Shown piece after piece: positions 23,854 to 32,280 of a stretch of 64,000 nucleotides of DNA (the first letter of the stretch is position 1; every line of letters begins with the position of its first letter). The position numbers and the translations under genes are program-made. The stretch spans positions 62,001 through 126,000 of the forward strand of contig NZ_JAVAMP010000008.1 of assembly GCF_030730905.1 (NCBI RefSeq), given 5' to 3'. Below the pieces are notes generated by a model. The model was not told the origin of the DNA and searched no databases. It saw nothing but the letters and a program-made list of their open reading frames with translations. Origin of the DNA: Chengkuizengella axinellae. GTDB lineage: Bacteria > Bacillota > Bacilli > Paenibacillales > KCTC-33759.

Positions 23854-24081
23854 TCACGACCACGCTCCAATATAGTATCTGTTGCTTCATTGCACCATTA
23901 TATTCAAATTAAAAAATATGGTATGGACGTGTGTGGAGTTTTTACAAATTAGTTCAATACTAATTAAATACATCCCGCTGAAAAAGACCGATATAACAAG
24001 GTTGCTGAAAATTGTGGAGCTGTATAAATATATTTGCAAATATACATTTGTGAATCATAGCAAATTGTTTTTATACAAAAA

Positions 24082-24110
24082 AACGTCGCTGTAACTTTCA
24101 CAGCAACGTT
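24082..24110. terminator. Terminator of the CBS gene
   Basis: AACGT-C-GCTGT pairs with ACAGC-A-ACGTT (24082-24110), with an A-run before and a T-run after, so it can act on both strands. It lies 13 nt past the CBS stop. Confidence 0.75.
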
Positions 24111-24122
24111 TTTCTTTACATA

Positions 24123-24533
24123 TTACTTGGTTGTTTTCAATTTAGAATTCAAATGATGAATAATATCTTTCCTTGTAACAATTCCAATAAAATGTTCTAA
24201 ATCATCAATAATAGGTACAAAATTCTGTCTAATCGTTAAATCTATTAATCCTTCAATTTCACCTCGGACATGAATAGGTTTATAACTGTTATATAAAGGA
24301 ATATTTTTTAATTTTATTTGACTATAAATATCTATAGACTCTCCGATCAATTCATGCATTTGCCATAATAAATCACCCTCAGATATTGTTCCTATGTATT
24401 TCCCTTGATCATTTATAATAGGAACAGTTGCATACCGGTAATTTTTCATTTTTTCGAGCACTTGTCTCATACTCCATGATTCGTTCAAGTAAACGACTTC
24501 AGATTTCGGTGTTAGAAAAAAAGCTACATTCAT
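24123..24533 (-). CDS. CBS-domain pair protein
   Basis: The 136-residue protein consists of two CBS motifs: MRQVLEKMKNYRYATVPIIN with YIGTISEGDLLW, and IDLTIRQNFVPIIDD with FIGIVTRKDIIHHL. Such pairs bind adenine nucleotides and act as sensors. No other domain is attached. GAGGTGA precedes the ATG. Confidence 0.88.
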   Translation of the reverse strand: MNVAFFLTPKSEVVYLNESWSMRQVLEKMKNYRYATVPIINDQGKYIGTISEGDLLWQMHELIGESIDIYSQIKLKNIPLYNSYKPIHVRGEIEGLIDLTIRQNFVPIIDDLEHFIGIVTRKDIIHHLNSKLKTTK

Positions 24534-24764
24534 TATAATTTCACCTCGGTATAAATTACTTCGAAATTAATAAAAACCTACTTTATCATGTTGATTTCGA
24601 GGGAAAGAAGATAACCATGATTAAGTCCATTTAATATCATAACATAAAGTGCTTCTTCTTTCATTCCAATTGTAGTGTGAGCAAAATGTTACATCATTCA
24701 TTATATATTCATTGTAATAAAATTTAATGAACGATAAATTAAAATAAGATTAAATCATTCATTA

Positions 24765-25688
24765 CTAAACATTTACAGGTTTTTTTTCCGAAGCCTTTAC
24801 AAAATGAGTATTTGAAATCGTAAATAGGATCAGACCGAGCCATATAAACATAAAACTAATCAACTGCACGGTTGTAAATGGCTCCTGATATATAAATACT
24901 GCTAATACTAACGAAATTGTTGGCGCTAAATATTGAAAAAAACCGTTTAGTGATAACGATATTCTTTGCAGTCCCTCAGCAAAAAACAATAAAGGTAAAG
25001 CAGTTGCAACTCCTGTACATATTAACAATATCGTCGTTGAAGTTGATAAAGTTAAAAAACTGCTTGTTTCTTGTCCTTGCAGATTGGCAATATAAAACAA
25101 AGCGATTGGTAAAACAAGTGTTGTTTCTATTGCTAAAGAAAATACGGAATCCAATGTTATTAATTTTTTGACTAAACCATATAATGCAAAACTAAGAGCT
25201 AAAGCAATAGATAACCAAGGAACCTCACCATGTTGAAATGTTAAGATTGAAACACCAATTCCTGCTAAAACCAATGCAGCAACTTGCCAGTTTGATAACT
25301 TTTCTCGTAATACAATAACACCTAATAAAACACTTAATAATGGATTTATATAATACCCAAGACTAGCTTCAACAATTTGATTATGATTTACTGCCCAAAT
25401 ATAGATAAACCAATTACAGCTAATTAACACACCTGCTATCAGTACAGGAACAATTCTTTTAGGATATTCCCAAAAATCAATAAGCTGTTGGCGAAAAGCT
25501 GTTGATTTCTTCGTTAAATATATAATTGCAATGACAAAAACAAATGACCACACAATACGATGTGCTAAGATTTCACCTGCTGGCACATGTTCAAGCCACT
25601 TCCAATAAATCGGAAGCAGTCCCCATAGTATATACGCTCCAAGTGAGTACAAGGTTCCAATTACAAAAGTTTGTTTTTCAGTCTTCAA
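24765..25688 (-). CDS. rarD: EamA-family transporter RarD
   Basis: About 307 residues with ten predicted membrane helices. It contains YSLGAYILWGLLPIYWKWLEHVP, EILAHRIVWSFVF, CNWFIYIWAVNHNQIVEASLGYYI and PLLFFAEGLQRISL, all hallmarks of RarD in the drug/metabolite exporter superfamily. The substrate is unknown. The TTG start at 25686-25688 follows AGAGGAGAT and lies 1 nt after the stop of the aminotransferase gene, so the two are coupled. Confidence 0.9.
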   Translation of the reverse strand: MKTEKQTFVIGTLYSLGAYILWGLLPIYWKWLEHVPAGEILAHRIVWSFVFVIAIIYLTKKSTAFRQQLIDFWEYPKRIVPVLIAGVLISCNWFIYIWAVNHNQIVEASLGYYINPLLSVLLGVIVLREKLSNWQVAALVLAGIGVSILTFQHGEVPWLSIALALSFALYGLVKKLITLDSVFSLAIETTLVLPIALFYIANLQGQETSSFLTLSTSTTILLICTGVATALPLLFFAEGLQRISLSLNGFFQYLAPTISLVLAVFIYQEPFTTVQLISFMFIWLGLILFTISNTHFVKASEKKPVNV

Positions 25689-25689
25689 A

Positions 25690-26844
25690 TTAACATCTCC
25701 TCTGCCATTCATCACTATTATGTTTAACAAGTACGTCCATCATTTGTACAACCTCATCATAGGTATTGTAAAAATGCGGAGCCATACGGATAACCTGATC
25801 TTTTGTTGTTACATTGATATTTCTATGTTTAAATAATTTTCCGAGCTTTTCAGCATTCTCTACATAAAAAGACGTTAAACTGCTTCTCTTCTTTATGTTT
25901 AATGACCCTGAAATTGGAAGTCTATGTTCTATCGCATACTCTAAGATCTTTTGGGTAAGATCTTCATGATAATTACTTATAGACTGCAAATCAAGCTTTT
26001 GAAATAATTCAAGTGCTGCATGTGCTGCAAATATACTAATAAAAGATGGAGTACCACCTTCAAATCTTCGAGCACTTGTAGCTAGCGTAGGATGAGTTAA
26101 ATTAAACATACTGTGCTTATCTTGTCCTAGCCACCCTAATGATTTGGGTTTTAATTGATCCATTAGATCTTTTTTTATATATAAAAAAGCAATACCAGCT
26201 ATACCCAACATATATTTTCTCATTCCAGTTGTACATATATCAATATCCATTTCCTTTACATGAATAGGAATATGTCCTGCTGATTGATAAGCATCTACAA
26301 ATAAGAGAGAACCTTTTTGGTGTACAATATTAGAAATAGATTTGATATCTTGTTTAAATCCATTATAGTAACAGACATGTGGGATATATGTTAATAATGT
26401 ATTTTCACTTACTTCTTTTTCGTATGCATCTGTTTCAATAACTCCGTTTTCTGAATGAATCATTTCCAGCCTAAAACCTTGTTCTTTTTGAGCCTGTAAT
26501 ATTTGACCTACTGTTGGAAAATCTAGATCAGTAAACACAAGTGTATTTCTTTCTTTTATTATAGGCAAAGACATAGTTATCCGAGAAATTGCATCTGACA
26601 CAGAAGGGACAATAGCAATTTCGTCAACTTCTGCCCCAATAAATTTCGCAAAGCTGGCTCTAGTCTTTTCTAATTTCTCAATCGCGATGTCCCAATTATT
26701 CCCTATCACCAATAAACTCTTTTGATAATCATTCATCGCTTCCAGTACATCCTCGTGTAGTGCACTTTGAGAACAACTAGACAAGTAATTCCAATGTTTA
26801 AGCATTGGAAACGAACCTCTTTGAAAACAAATTGAATCGCTCAT
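25690..26844 (-). CDS. Class V aminotransferase-fold PLP enzyme
   Basis: The 384-residue PLP enzyme resembles cysteine desulfurase/isopenicillin-N epimerase-like members. YLSSCSQSALHEDV is at the N-terminus, EIAIVPSVSDAISR follows, then VDAYQSAGHIPIHVKEMDIDIC (PLP-binding Asp/Gln) and TTGMRKYMLGIAGIAFLY, with the Schiff-base Lys in GMRKYM. The active-site Cys loop typical of desulfurases is not evident, so a lyase, racemase or aminotransferase role is more likely. It precedes rarD in the same transcript. Confidence 0.82.
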   Translation of the reverse strand: MSDSICFQRGSFPMLKHWNYLSSCSQSALHEDVLEAMNDYQKSLLVIGNNWDIAIEKLEKTRASFAKFIGAEVDEIAIVPSVSDAISRITMSLPIIKERNTLVFTDLDFPTVGQILQAQKEQGFRLEMIHSENGVIETDAYEKEVSENTLLTYIPHVCYYNGFKQDIKSISNIVHQKGSLLFVDAYQSAGHIPIHVKEMDIDICTTGMRKYMLGIAGIAFLYIKKDLMDQLKPKSLGWLGQDKHSMFNLTHPTLATSARRFEGGTPSFISIFAAHAALELFQKLDLQSISNYHEDLTQKILEYAIEHRLPISGSLNIKKRSSLTSFYVENAEKLGKLFKHRNINVTTKDQVIRMAPHFYNTYDEVVQMMDVLVKHNSDEWQRRC

Positions 26845-26947
26845 TATATCATACCCCCAATAAATTATATAACATTTTGTGTAAGAGGGTTATGAATAAT
26901 ATGAATGGATATCATCGAATTCTCTAATATTAACTTCAACAAAAAAA

Positions 26948-26975
26948 GCAATGAGCATATAGTTATGCTCATTGC
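26948..26975 (-). terminator. Terminator of the ABC-2 exporter operon
   Basis: GCAATGAGCATA (26948-26959) pairs perfectly with TATGCTCATTGC (26964-26975) over a 4-nt loop. On the reverse strand it is followed by seven T residues. Confidence 0.9.
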
Positions 26976-27023
26976 CATTCTTTTACACAAAATAGATAGT
27001 TATTTGTTTATTTATTTCCTCCC

Positions 27024-28136
27024 TCAATCCCATTTGAAAGTAAAACTTGCTATTACAAAAGCTACAATCATCCAGCCACTTAATAACAATGCTTCACTCC
27101 AAAGCGTAGTTAAATCTGCTCCAACATTCATAATCTGTCTAAACGCTGTACTCAAGTGAGCAATAGGCAGCGAATTTACTATGGGCTGCAAGTATGACGG
27201 CATATCATCGATTGGAAAGAATACGCCTCCAAGGAACAATAATGGGAAAGAAATAAAACCTGCAATCGGTCCTGCACTCTCTGGTGTTTTTGCAATAGAA
27301 GCAATAATAAATCCAATGGACATAAAGGTTAGTGTCCCTAGTATGACAAAAAGAATCAATAAAAACCAAGAACCGTTAACTTGTGTTCCAAATACTAAGC
27401 TCCCCACTAATAAAACAATTAAAGCTTGCAATCCATTTAGTAAAAGTCTAGCTGTAATTTGAGCAGCAATGAAAGTGGATGCTTTCAACGTTGTGCTTTG
27501 CATTCTTCGAAGTACGCCTCTTTCCCTCCAAGAAGAAATTTGACCAGCTACCCCATTCAAATTGTTAGACATGATCATCATAGCTACTATACCTGGCACC
27601 AAAAAATCAATGTATGTCAAATTGATAGATTGAAGACCTTCTTGCTGCACTGTAATTATTGGTTTATATCCAGCCATCTCTTTGCTAATATTGTCTACTA
27701 CACCTTCAACTAAACCAATCCCTATTGTTGATCTTAATTGATCTGTTTCATCATAATATAAAATAATATTTGAAGCTCCGCCTTCAGCATTAACTTCTTC
27801 ACTATACCCTTCGGGCACGATCGCAATAAGCTGAATATCACCTTGTTTTAAGAGTTCTTTTGCCTTAACTTCATCTTCTATTAACTCAAATTGAACGGAT
27901 ACAGGAGCATCCATCGACGTTTGATTTGAAATTAATCCATCTACAAATATCTGAGATTCATTTGATTGATCCATATCAATGATAACGCCTTGCAATGAAA
28001 CGTTGTTGCCCCCCCCTATAAAAGAACCGATCATGATCATTAAAAAAATAGGAAAAAACAGTGTCCAGAAAAGAACTTGACGATTTCTCCCAAATATTCG
28101 CAGTTGTGCAATGGTTAATTGTCCGTATCCCTTCAT
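27024..28136 (-). CDS. ABC-2 type exporter permease
   Basis: The 370-residue membrane protein starts with the typical LRIFGRNRQVLFWTLFFPIF segment (first helix). An extracytoplasmic loop of about 150 residues follows, then five helices, with YIDFLVPGIVAMMIMSNNLN and GFISFPLLFLGGVFFPIDDMP. It is the membrane half of a DrrB/YhgE-like exporter, possibly for a drug, lipid or peptide. It overlaps the ATPase gene by 4 nt. Confidence 0.9.
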   Translation of the reverse strand: MKGYGQLTIAQLRIFGRNRQVLFWTLFFPIFLMIMIGSFIGGGNNVSLQGVIIDMDQSNESQIFVDGLISNQTSMDAPVSVQFELIEDEVKAKELLKQGDIQLIAIVPEGYSEEVNAEGGASNIILYYDETDQLRSTIGIGLVEGVVDNISKEMAGYKPIITVQQEGLQSINLTYIDFLVPGIVAMMIMSNNLNGVAGQISSWRERGVLRRMQSTTLKASTFIAAQITARLLLNGLQALIVLLVGSLVFGTQVNGSWFLLILFVILGTLTFMSIGFIIASIAKTPESAGPIAGFISFPLLFLGGVFFPIDDMPSYLQPIVNSLPIAHLSTAFRQIMNVGADLTTLWSEALLLSGWMIVAFVIASFTFKWD

Positions 28137-29098
28137 TCCTCTCTCAGACTCCTTCCCGTCATATGTATAAATACATCCTCTAATGTAGCTGTTCTAGTTT
28201 GCAAATCTGCCAAATTTATCTTTTTCTCATCCGCTTGTTGTATTAAATCCGTTAAAGTATGTTGTAATTGATTTGTATACAATATATAAGTATCGTTATG
28301 TACATCTACTTGTTTTACTGCATTCATCATTTTAAATTCTTGAATAAGTGCTTTCCTATCATTTTCTTTTAATACATCTGTATTTGATAAATTAAACTCA
28401 ATCGCACTTTCCGAATCTAAGCTTTTTATCAGCTCTTGAGGAGAATTTAGAGCAATAATATTCCCTTGATCCACTAGACAAATACGATCACATAATATAT
28501 GTGCCTCATCCATGTAATGAGTAGATAAAATAATGGTTTTTCCTTGTTGTTTCAACCTTAAAATAATATCCCATAAAGTTCTTCTGGCTTGAGGATCAAG
28601 TCCAGTGGTTGGTTCGTCCAAGAAGATAACCTTAGGATCATTAACTAAAGCTAATGCGATAGCTAAACGCTGCTTTTGTCCTCCCGACAAATTTTTCACA
28701 CGATCATTCATTTTTTCCTGTAAATTCACGCTTTCCAATAGAGGTTCTATGGCTAGTGGATTCGGATAAAAACTAGCATACATTTGTGCAATTTCCTTTA
28801 CCTTCAACAAATCAAATAAAGAAGTTGATTGTAATTGAACACCAATCACTTCTTTCACTTTATTCAACTGTTTCTGTGTATCAAAACCAGCAACTAACGC
28901 TTTTCCTCCATCAGGTTTTCTAAGTCCTTCTATCATTTCCATCGTAGTAGTTTTACCAGCACCATTAGGACCTAATAGACCAAATACCTCACCTTGTTTT
29001 ACTTCAAAATTGATCTTATTTACTGCTATAAACTGCCCATATTTTTTATATAAGCCTTCTACTGAAATGACTGATTCTTCAAATTTCCCTTCACTCAT
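28133..29098 (-). CDS. ABC transporter ATP-binding protein (DrrA-type)
   Basis: About 321 residues. Walker A is GLLGPNGAGKTTTMEMIEGL, Q-loop at GVQLQSTSLFDLL, signature NLSGGQKQRLAIALALVND, Walker B VIFLDEPTTGLDP and the H-loop STHYMDEA. The C-terminal DrrA-type tail (TRTATLEDVFIHMTGRSLR) shows it pairs with an ABC-2 permease. The ATG at 29096-29098 has GGGGAG upstream; an earlier GTG abuts the ribosome site and is unlikely. Confidence 0.93.
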   Translation of the reverse strand: MSEGKFEESVISVEGLYKKYGQFIAVNKINFEVKQGEVFGLLGPNGAGKTTTMEMIEGLRKPDGGKALVAGFDTQKQLNKVKEVIGVQLQSTSLFDLLKVKEIAQMYASFYPNPLAIEPLLESVNLQEKMNDRVKNLSGGQKQRLAIALALVNDPKVIFLDEPTTGLDPQARRTLWDIILRLKQQGKTIILSTHYMDEAHILCDRICLVDQGNIIALNSPQELIKSLDSESAIEFNLSNTDVLKENDRKALIQEFKMMNAVKQVDVHNDTYILYTNQLQHTLTDLIQQADEKKINLADLQTRTATLEDVFIHMTGRSLREE

Positions 29099-29175
29099 TT
29101 TCTTACTCCCCACCCTCCTAGGATTTTCATCCCTTCTATTACCAAATTATATCATTCCATACCCTAAACGGGTAC

Positions 29176-31509
29176 TTAAAAACCCAGTGCCTCTAACAGT
29201 TTTTCACCTAATTTACGATTCTCCCCTTTGAAAGGAAAACAATGAATGTGTATAGCTGGATTAAAATTCAGTTCGATAATGCTATAGTTTTCTCTTGTTT
29301 CTTTCTTAACATCGCTAATGATCATATCTACGCCGCAAATTGTTGCTCCAACAGCTTTTGCAGCTGATACAGCGATATTTTTATAGTAGTTAGGTATTTT
29401 AACAGTAAAATCAATACTGTCCCCGCCTGTGCTTATATTTGAGTTTTCTCTTAAATAAAGCGTTTCTCCAATCTGAGGAATAGATTGAAAGTTTAAACCT
29501 TGTGTTCCTAAAAACATTTCCTCTGACTCTCCTAAATTTATTTTTTCTAACGGAGTTTTATATCCCTTTCCTCTCAAAGGATCTTTGTTTTTTTCTTTTA
29601 CAAGCTTTTCAATCGTTGATTTTCCGTCTCCTGTCACATTTGCTGGTACACGATGAAGTATGCCCACAACTTCTTCTTTAATAACAAAAAAACGATACTC
29701 CCTTCCATGAACAAATTCCTCAATCAGAATGGAATGATCGTATTTAAACGCAAGCTCAATCGCTCTTTCAAACGTTGTTTTTGAAAAATGACCTTTTAAT
29801 ATTGTAATTCCTAAACCAAAATTTGTTGATTTAGGTTTAATTACGATCTCCTGTCCAACAAATGAGATATAATCTGGAACAACACCGTCTTTTTGTCCGT
29901 ACACTATACCTTTTGGCACTAAAATTCCATACTCGTCAAGAACTTTTTTTGTCACAACTTTATTTTCCATAATTTGAATGGTACTGTAGGAATCCAAAGA
30001 CGTTTTTGTTGCTTGTTTGATATATTCTTTTTTACTCCCTTTATTTAAAACAATAAAATTCTCCTCTCGGTCTAAAACTTTAAAGTCGATTCCCTTTTTT
30101 ATAGCATCCTTTAATAAAATTTGAGTAGAAAGCTCCATATCCTCATAACCTAAAAAATGATATTCCGTTGATTTAATTTCCTCTAGGTATTGCTTTGCTT
30201 TGTTAATGTGAAACTTTATAAAGGATTCTTCCTTAATCTCATCGATTATTTTGGAAGAAATAATCTGATTAGGTTCATTTAATTGATTTCTAGCATGTTG
30301 AATAATTGTATCGTATAAATCCTGTTTAATACCGCATTTAGAAATAATCTGAGCCATTTGATCTAATATTTCATTTCCCCATTCTTTAAGAGAAATCACT
30401 TCTCGCACGTTTTTAAAAAGTTTTAAGTGCTGTTTCCTTCCAAGAGAAGCCACTAGTTCATGATTCATAAAAGAAGTCATACGAGTGTGATTGGACGAAT
30501 TCGATTCTTCATGAAATAAGGAAAACAATATAAATAGATGGATAAAATAAAGCGTATCTAAATGGATACCTATTTTTGAAAATGGATTTAAGTCCAGTAT
30601 TCTAAGTTCAATATATTGAATTCCATCATTTTGCAATGAAGTTAATAAATCTGATTTATCTTTTGCTTTTAAACGGATCGGACTATAATATTCTTTTTCA
30701 CTTTGGATTTTTCCATCGCGGACTAATTGTTTAATGTCTTCAACATATTGATCTACAGAATCATAAGAAACATTCGGATTATCTTCATTTCGATATCCAC
30801 ATACTCCGTTTCTAAACGAACTAGCAAATTCAAAATGTGAGCTTTCTTCATCTATTTTTTCCATTTCATCCACACATTCTTTATTGTAACTTGAATGAAC
30901 ACCAGGACTTGCTCCGAATAAATAAATCAGCAGCCACCTATATTCCAATACAAACCTACTGATTTTAAGATAAGTTTCATTTTTGAACTGTTTAAAGGAA
31001 ATCTCTAAATTTGATGCACTATATACTTTCTGCAAAAACTCCTCATTAAACGAGAAATTATAATGTATGCCAGAGATTAACTGCCTCTTTTTTCCATAAT
31101 CTGCTGCTAAATTTTCTCTATATTTCTCCGCTTCTTTTCCCTTCTCCGTATTCTCATATTTTGCAATTGGAATCTCTGATTCATTGGGCAGCATTGGAGG
31201 ATTACTTTGCGGCCATAAATATTCACGCTCTAATTCTAATGCTACAATATGATGGAGATTTTCTAAAAAGCGATAACATTCTTCAATCGTATTGAACATA
31301 GGTGTAACCATTTCAATCTGACTTTCAGAAAAATCAGTAGTAATATACGGATTGGCCAACTTATTCCCAAAGGATTTAGGATGAGGAGATAAAGCTAATT
31401 CACCAGATTCTTTAACTCTTACATTTTCCTTTTCTATTCCAAAATTCCCTTTAAAAAGAAATTGTTCCAAGTTCAACTTTTGGACAATATCAAAAAAATG
31501 ACTGACCAT
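29176..31509 (-). CDS. gshF: Bifunctional glutamate-cysteine ligase / glutathione synthetase
   Basis: The 777-residue enzyme makes glutathione in two steps on one chain. The N-terminal GshA-like ligase has GIEKENVRVKESGELALSPH and TDFSESQIEMVTPMF, then RNGVCGYRNEDNPNVSYDS and LRILDLNPFSKIGI. The C-terminal ATP-grasp domain has VKPKSTNFGLGITIL, ILIEEFVHGREYRFFVI, HRVPANVTGDGKSTI and VDMIISD. The length (about 750) is right for GshF/GshAB. The adjacent Cys-rich MarR regulator on the same strand suggests thiol-responsive control. Confidence 0.94.
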   Translation of the reverse strand: MVSHFFDIVQKLNLEQFLFKGNFGIEKENVRVKESGELALSPHPKSFGNKLANPYITTDFSESQIEMVTPMFNTIEECYRFLENLHHIVALELEREYLWPQSNPPMLPNESEIPIAKYENTEKGKEAEKYRENLAADYGKKRQLISGIHYNFSFNEEFLQKVYSASNLEISFKQFKNETYLKISRFVLEYRWLLIYLFGASPGVHSSYNKECVDEMEKIDEESSHFEFASSFRNGVCGYRNEDNPNVSYDSVDQYVEDIKQLVRDGKIQSEKEYYSPIRLKAKDKSDLLTSLQNDGIQYIELRILDLNPFSKIGIHLDTLYFIHLFILFSLFHEESNSSNHTRMTSFMNHELVASLGRKQHLKLFKNVREVISLKEWGNEILDQMAQIISKCGIKQDLYDTIIQHARNQLNEPNQIISSKIIDEIKEESFIKFHINKAKQYLEEIKSTEYHFLGYEDMELSTQILLKDAIKKGIDFKVLDREENFIVLNKGSKKEYIKQATKTSLDSYSTIQIMENKVVTKKVLDEYGILVPKGIVYGQKDGVVPDYISFVGQEIVIKPKSTNFGLGITILKGHFSKTTFERAIELAFKYDHSILIEEFVHGREYRFFVIKEEVVGILHRVPANVTGDGKSTIEKLVKEKNKDPLRGKGYKTPLEKINLGESEEMFLGTQGLNFQSIPQIGETLYLRENSNISTGGDSIDFTVKIPNYYKNIAVSAAKAVGATICGVDMIISDVKKETRENYSIIELNFNPAIHIHCFPFKGENRKLGEKLLEALGF

Positions 31510-31616
31510 CGTATTTCAGCTCCCTCCTATCTATAATCAGAACTTATTTATTATGCTTTCATGGTGCATTACTTAAGATTTATTATCTGTATTACATCAT
31601 TTATAATCCATAGAAT

Positions 31617-31635
31617 AACTTGCATAATACAAGTT
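31617..31635. promoter_or_regulatory. Palindrome between marR and gshF
   Basis: AACTTG-N7-CAAGTT lies about 110 nt upstream of gshF and just after the MarR gene. It could be an operator or part of a weak terminator of marR; no T-run follows. Confidence 0.4.
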
Positions 31636-31666
31636 TTAGTTGGTAGTAAAAAAATATCATCCATCT

Positions 31667-32125
31667 TTATTTCGCAGGAATACAACAAATTCCTGTTTTA
31701 CTCATCTTACCGTTTAGCAATTCAATGGATCTTATAATTGTATCCCTTTCAAACTCACTTAATTCAGCAAACACTTGTTCAAGATATATATTTACCTCTT
31801 GATCTATTTTGTCTTGAATTTCCTTTCCTTTTTCCGTTAATGACAATATATGAATTCGATTATCTTTTGGATCTGGTGTTTTCTTTACCATTTTTTTATC
31901 AGACAAGTTCTTAATTTGTCTGCTAAACGTTGTAATATCTATACTTAACGCACCTGCCACGTCTTGCATTGAAGGTTGATTCTGACGATCGACCTCATAT
32001 AATATATGACTTTGCACAAGGGATAGTTCTTTACCACAGCAACTCATACAGCTTTGTTCGTTTAAAATGCCAAATTTTCTAGCTAATATCAACATGGAAT
32101 TTCTAAATTGGTCCATAACATCCAC
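31667..32125 (-). CDS. Cys-rich MarR-family regulator
   Basis: The 152-residue winged-helix regulator has the MarR core LVQSHILYEVDRQNQPSMQD, DITTFSRQIKNLSDKKMVKK (recognition helix) and DPKDNRIHILSLTEKGKEI (wing). It carries an unusual CMSCCGK cluster just before helix 2 and a GICC pair near the C-terminus. A thiol-, metal- or arsenical-sensing role is a reasonable inference. The gene precedes gshF. Its own upstream region has a nested palindrome. Confidence 0.88.
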   Translation of the reverse strand: MDVMDQFRNSMLILARKFGILNEQSCMSCCGKELSLVQSHILYEVDRQNQPSMQDVAGALSIDITTFSRQIKNLSDKKMVKKTPDPKDNRIHILSLTEKGKEIQDKIDQEVNIYLEQVFAELSEFERDTIIRSIELLNGKMSKTGICCIPAK

Positions 32126-32170
32126 CCCCTATATATTATTTTCTAGGTTTATAATGAAATCATACGTTAT

Positions 32171-32195
32171 TTATTTGCATTTTGCAACCAAATAA
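32171..32195. promoter_or_regulatory. Probable MarR operator
   Basis: TTGCA-TTT-TGCAA (32175-32187) lies inside the larger repeat TTATTTG...CAAATAA (32171-32177, 32189-32195). It sits 46 nt before the MarR start and between divergent genes, as expected for autoregulation. Confidence 0.55.
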
Positions 32196-32280
32196 CTGAG
32201 ATCTATTTATTTGAATAAAGGGTTCTAGAGATAAATAAAGAATTATGTTTGAGTGCATAAATTAAAATGGAGGGTTAACA

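Noticed and set aside
23882-24094. 70-codon + strand frame after the flavoprotein gene
   Set aside because: No ribosome site and it runs into the terminator hairpin at 24082; composition looks like AT-rich noise.
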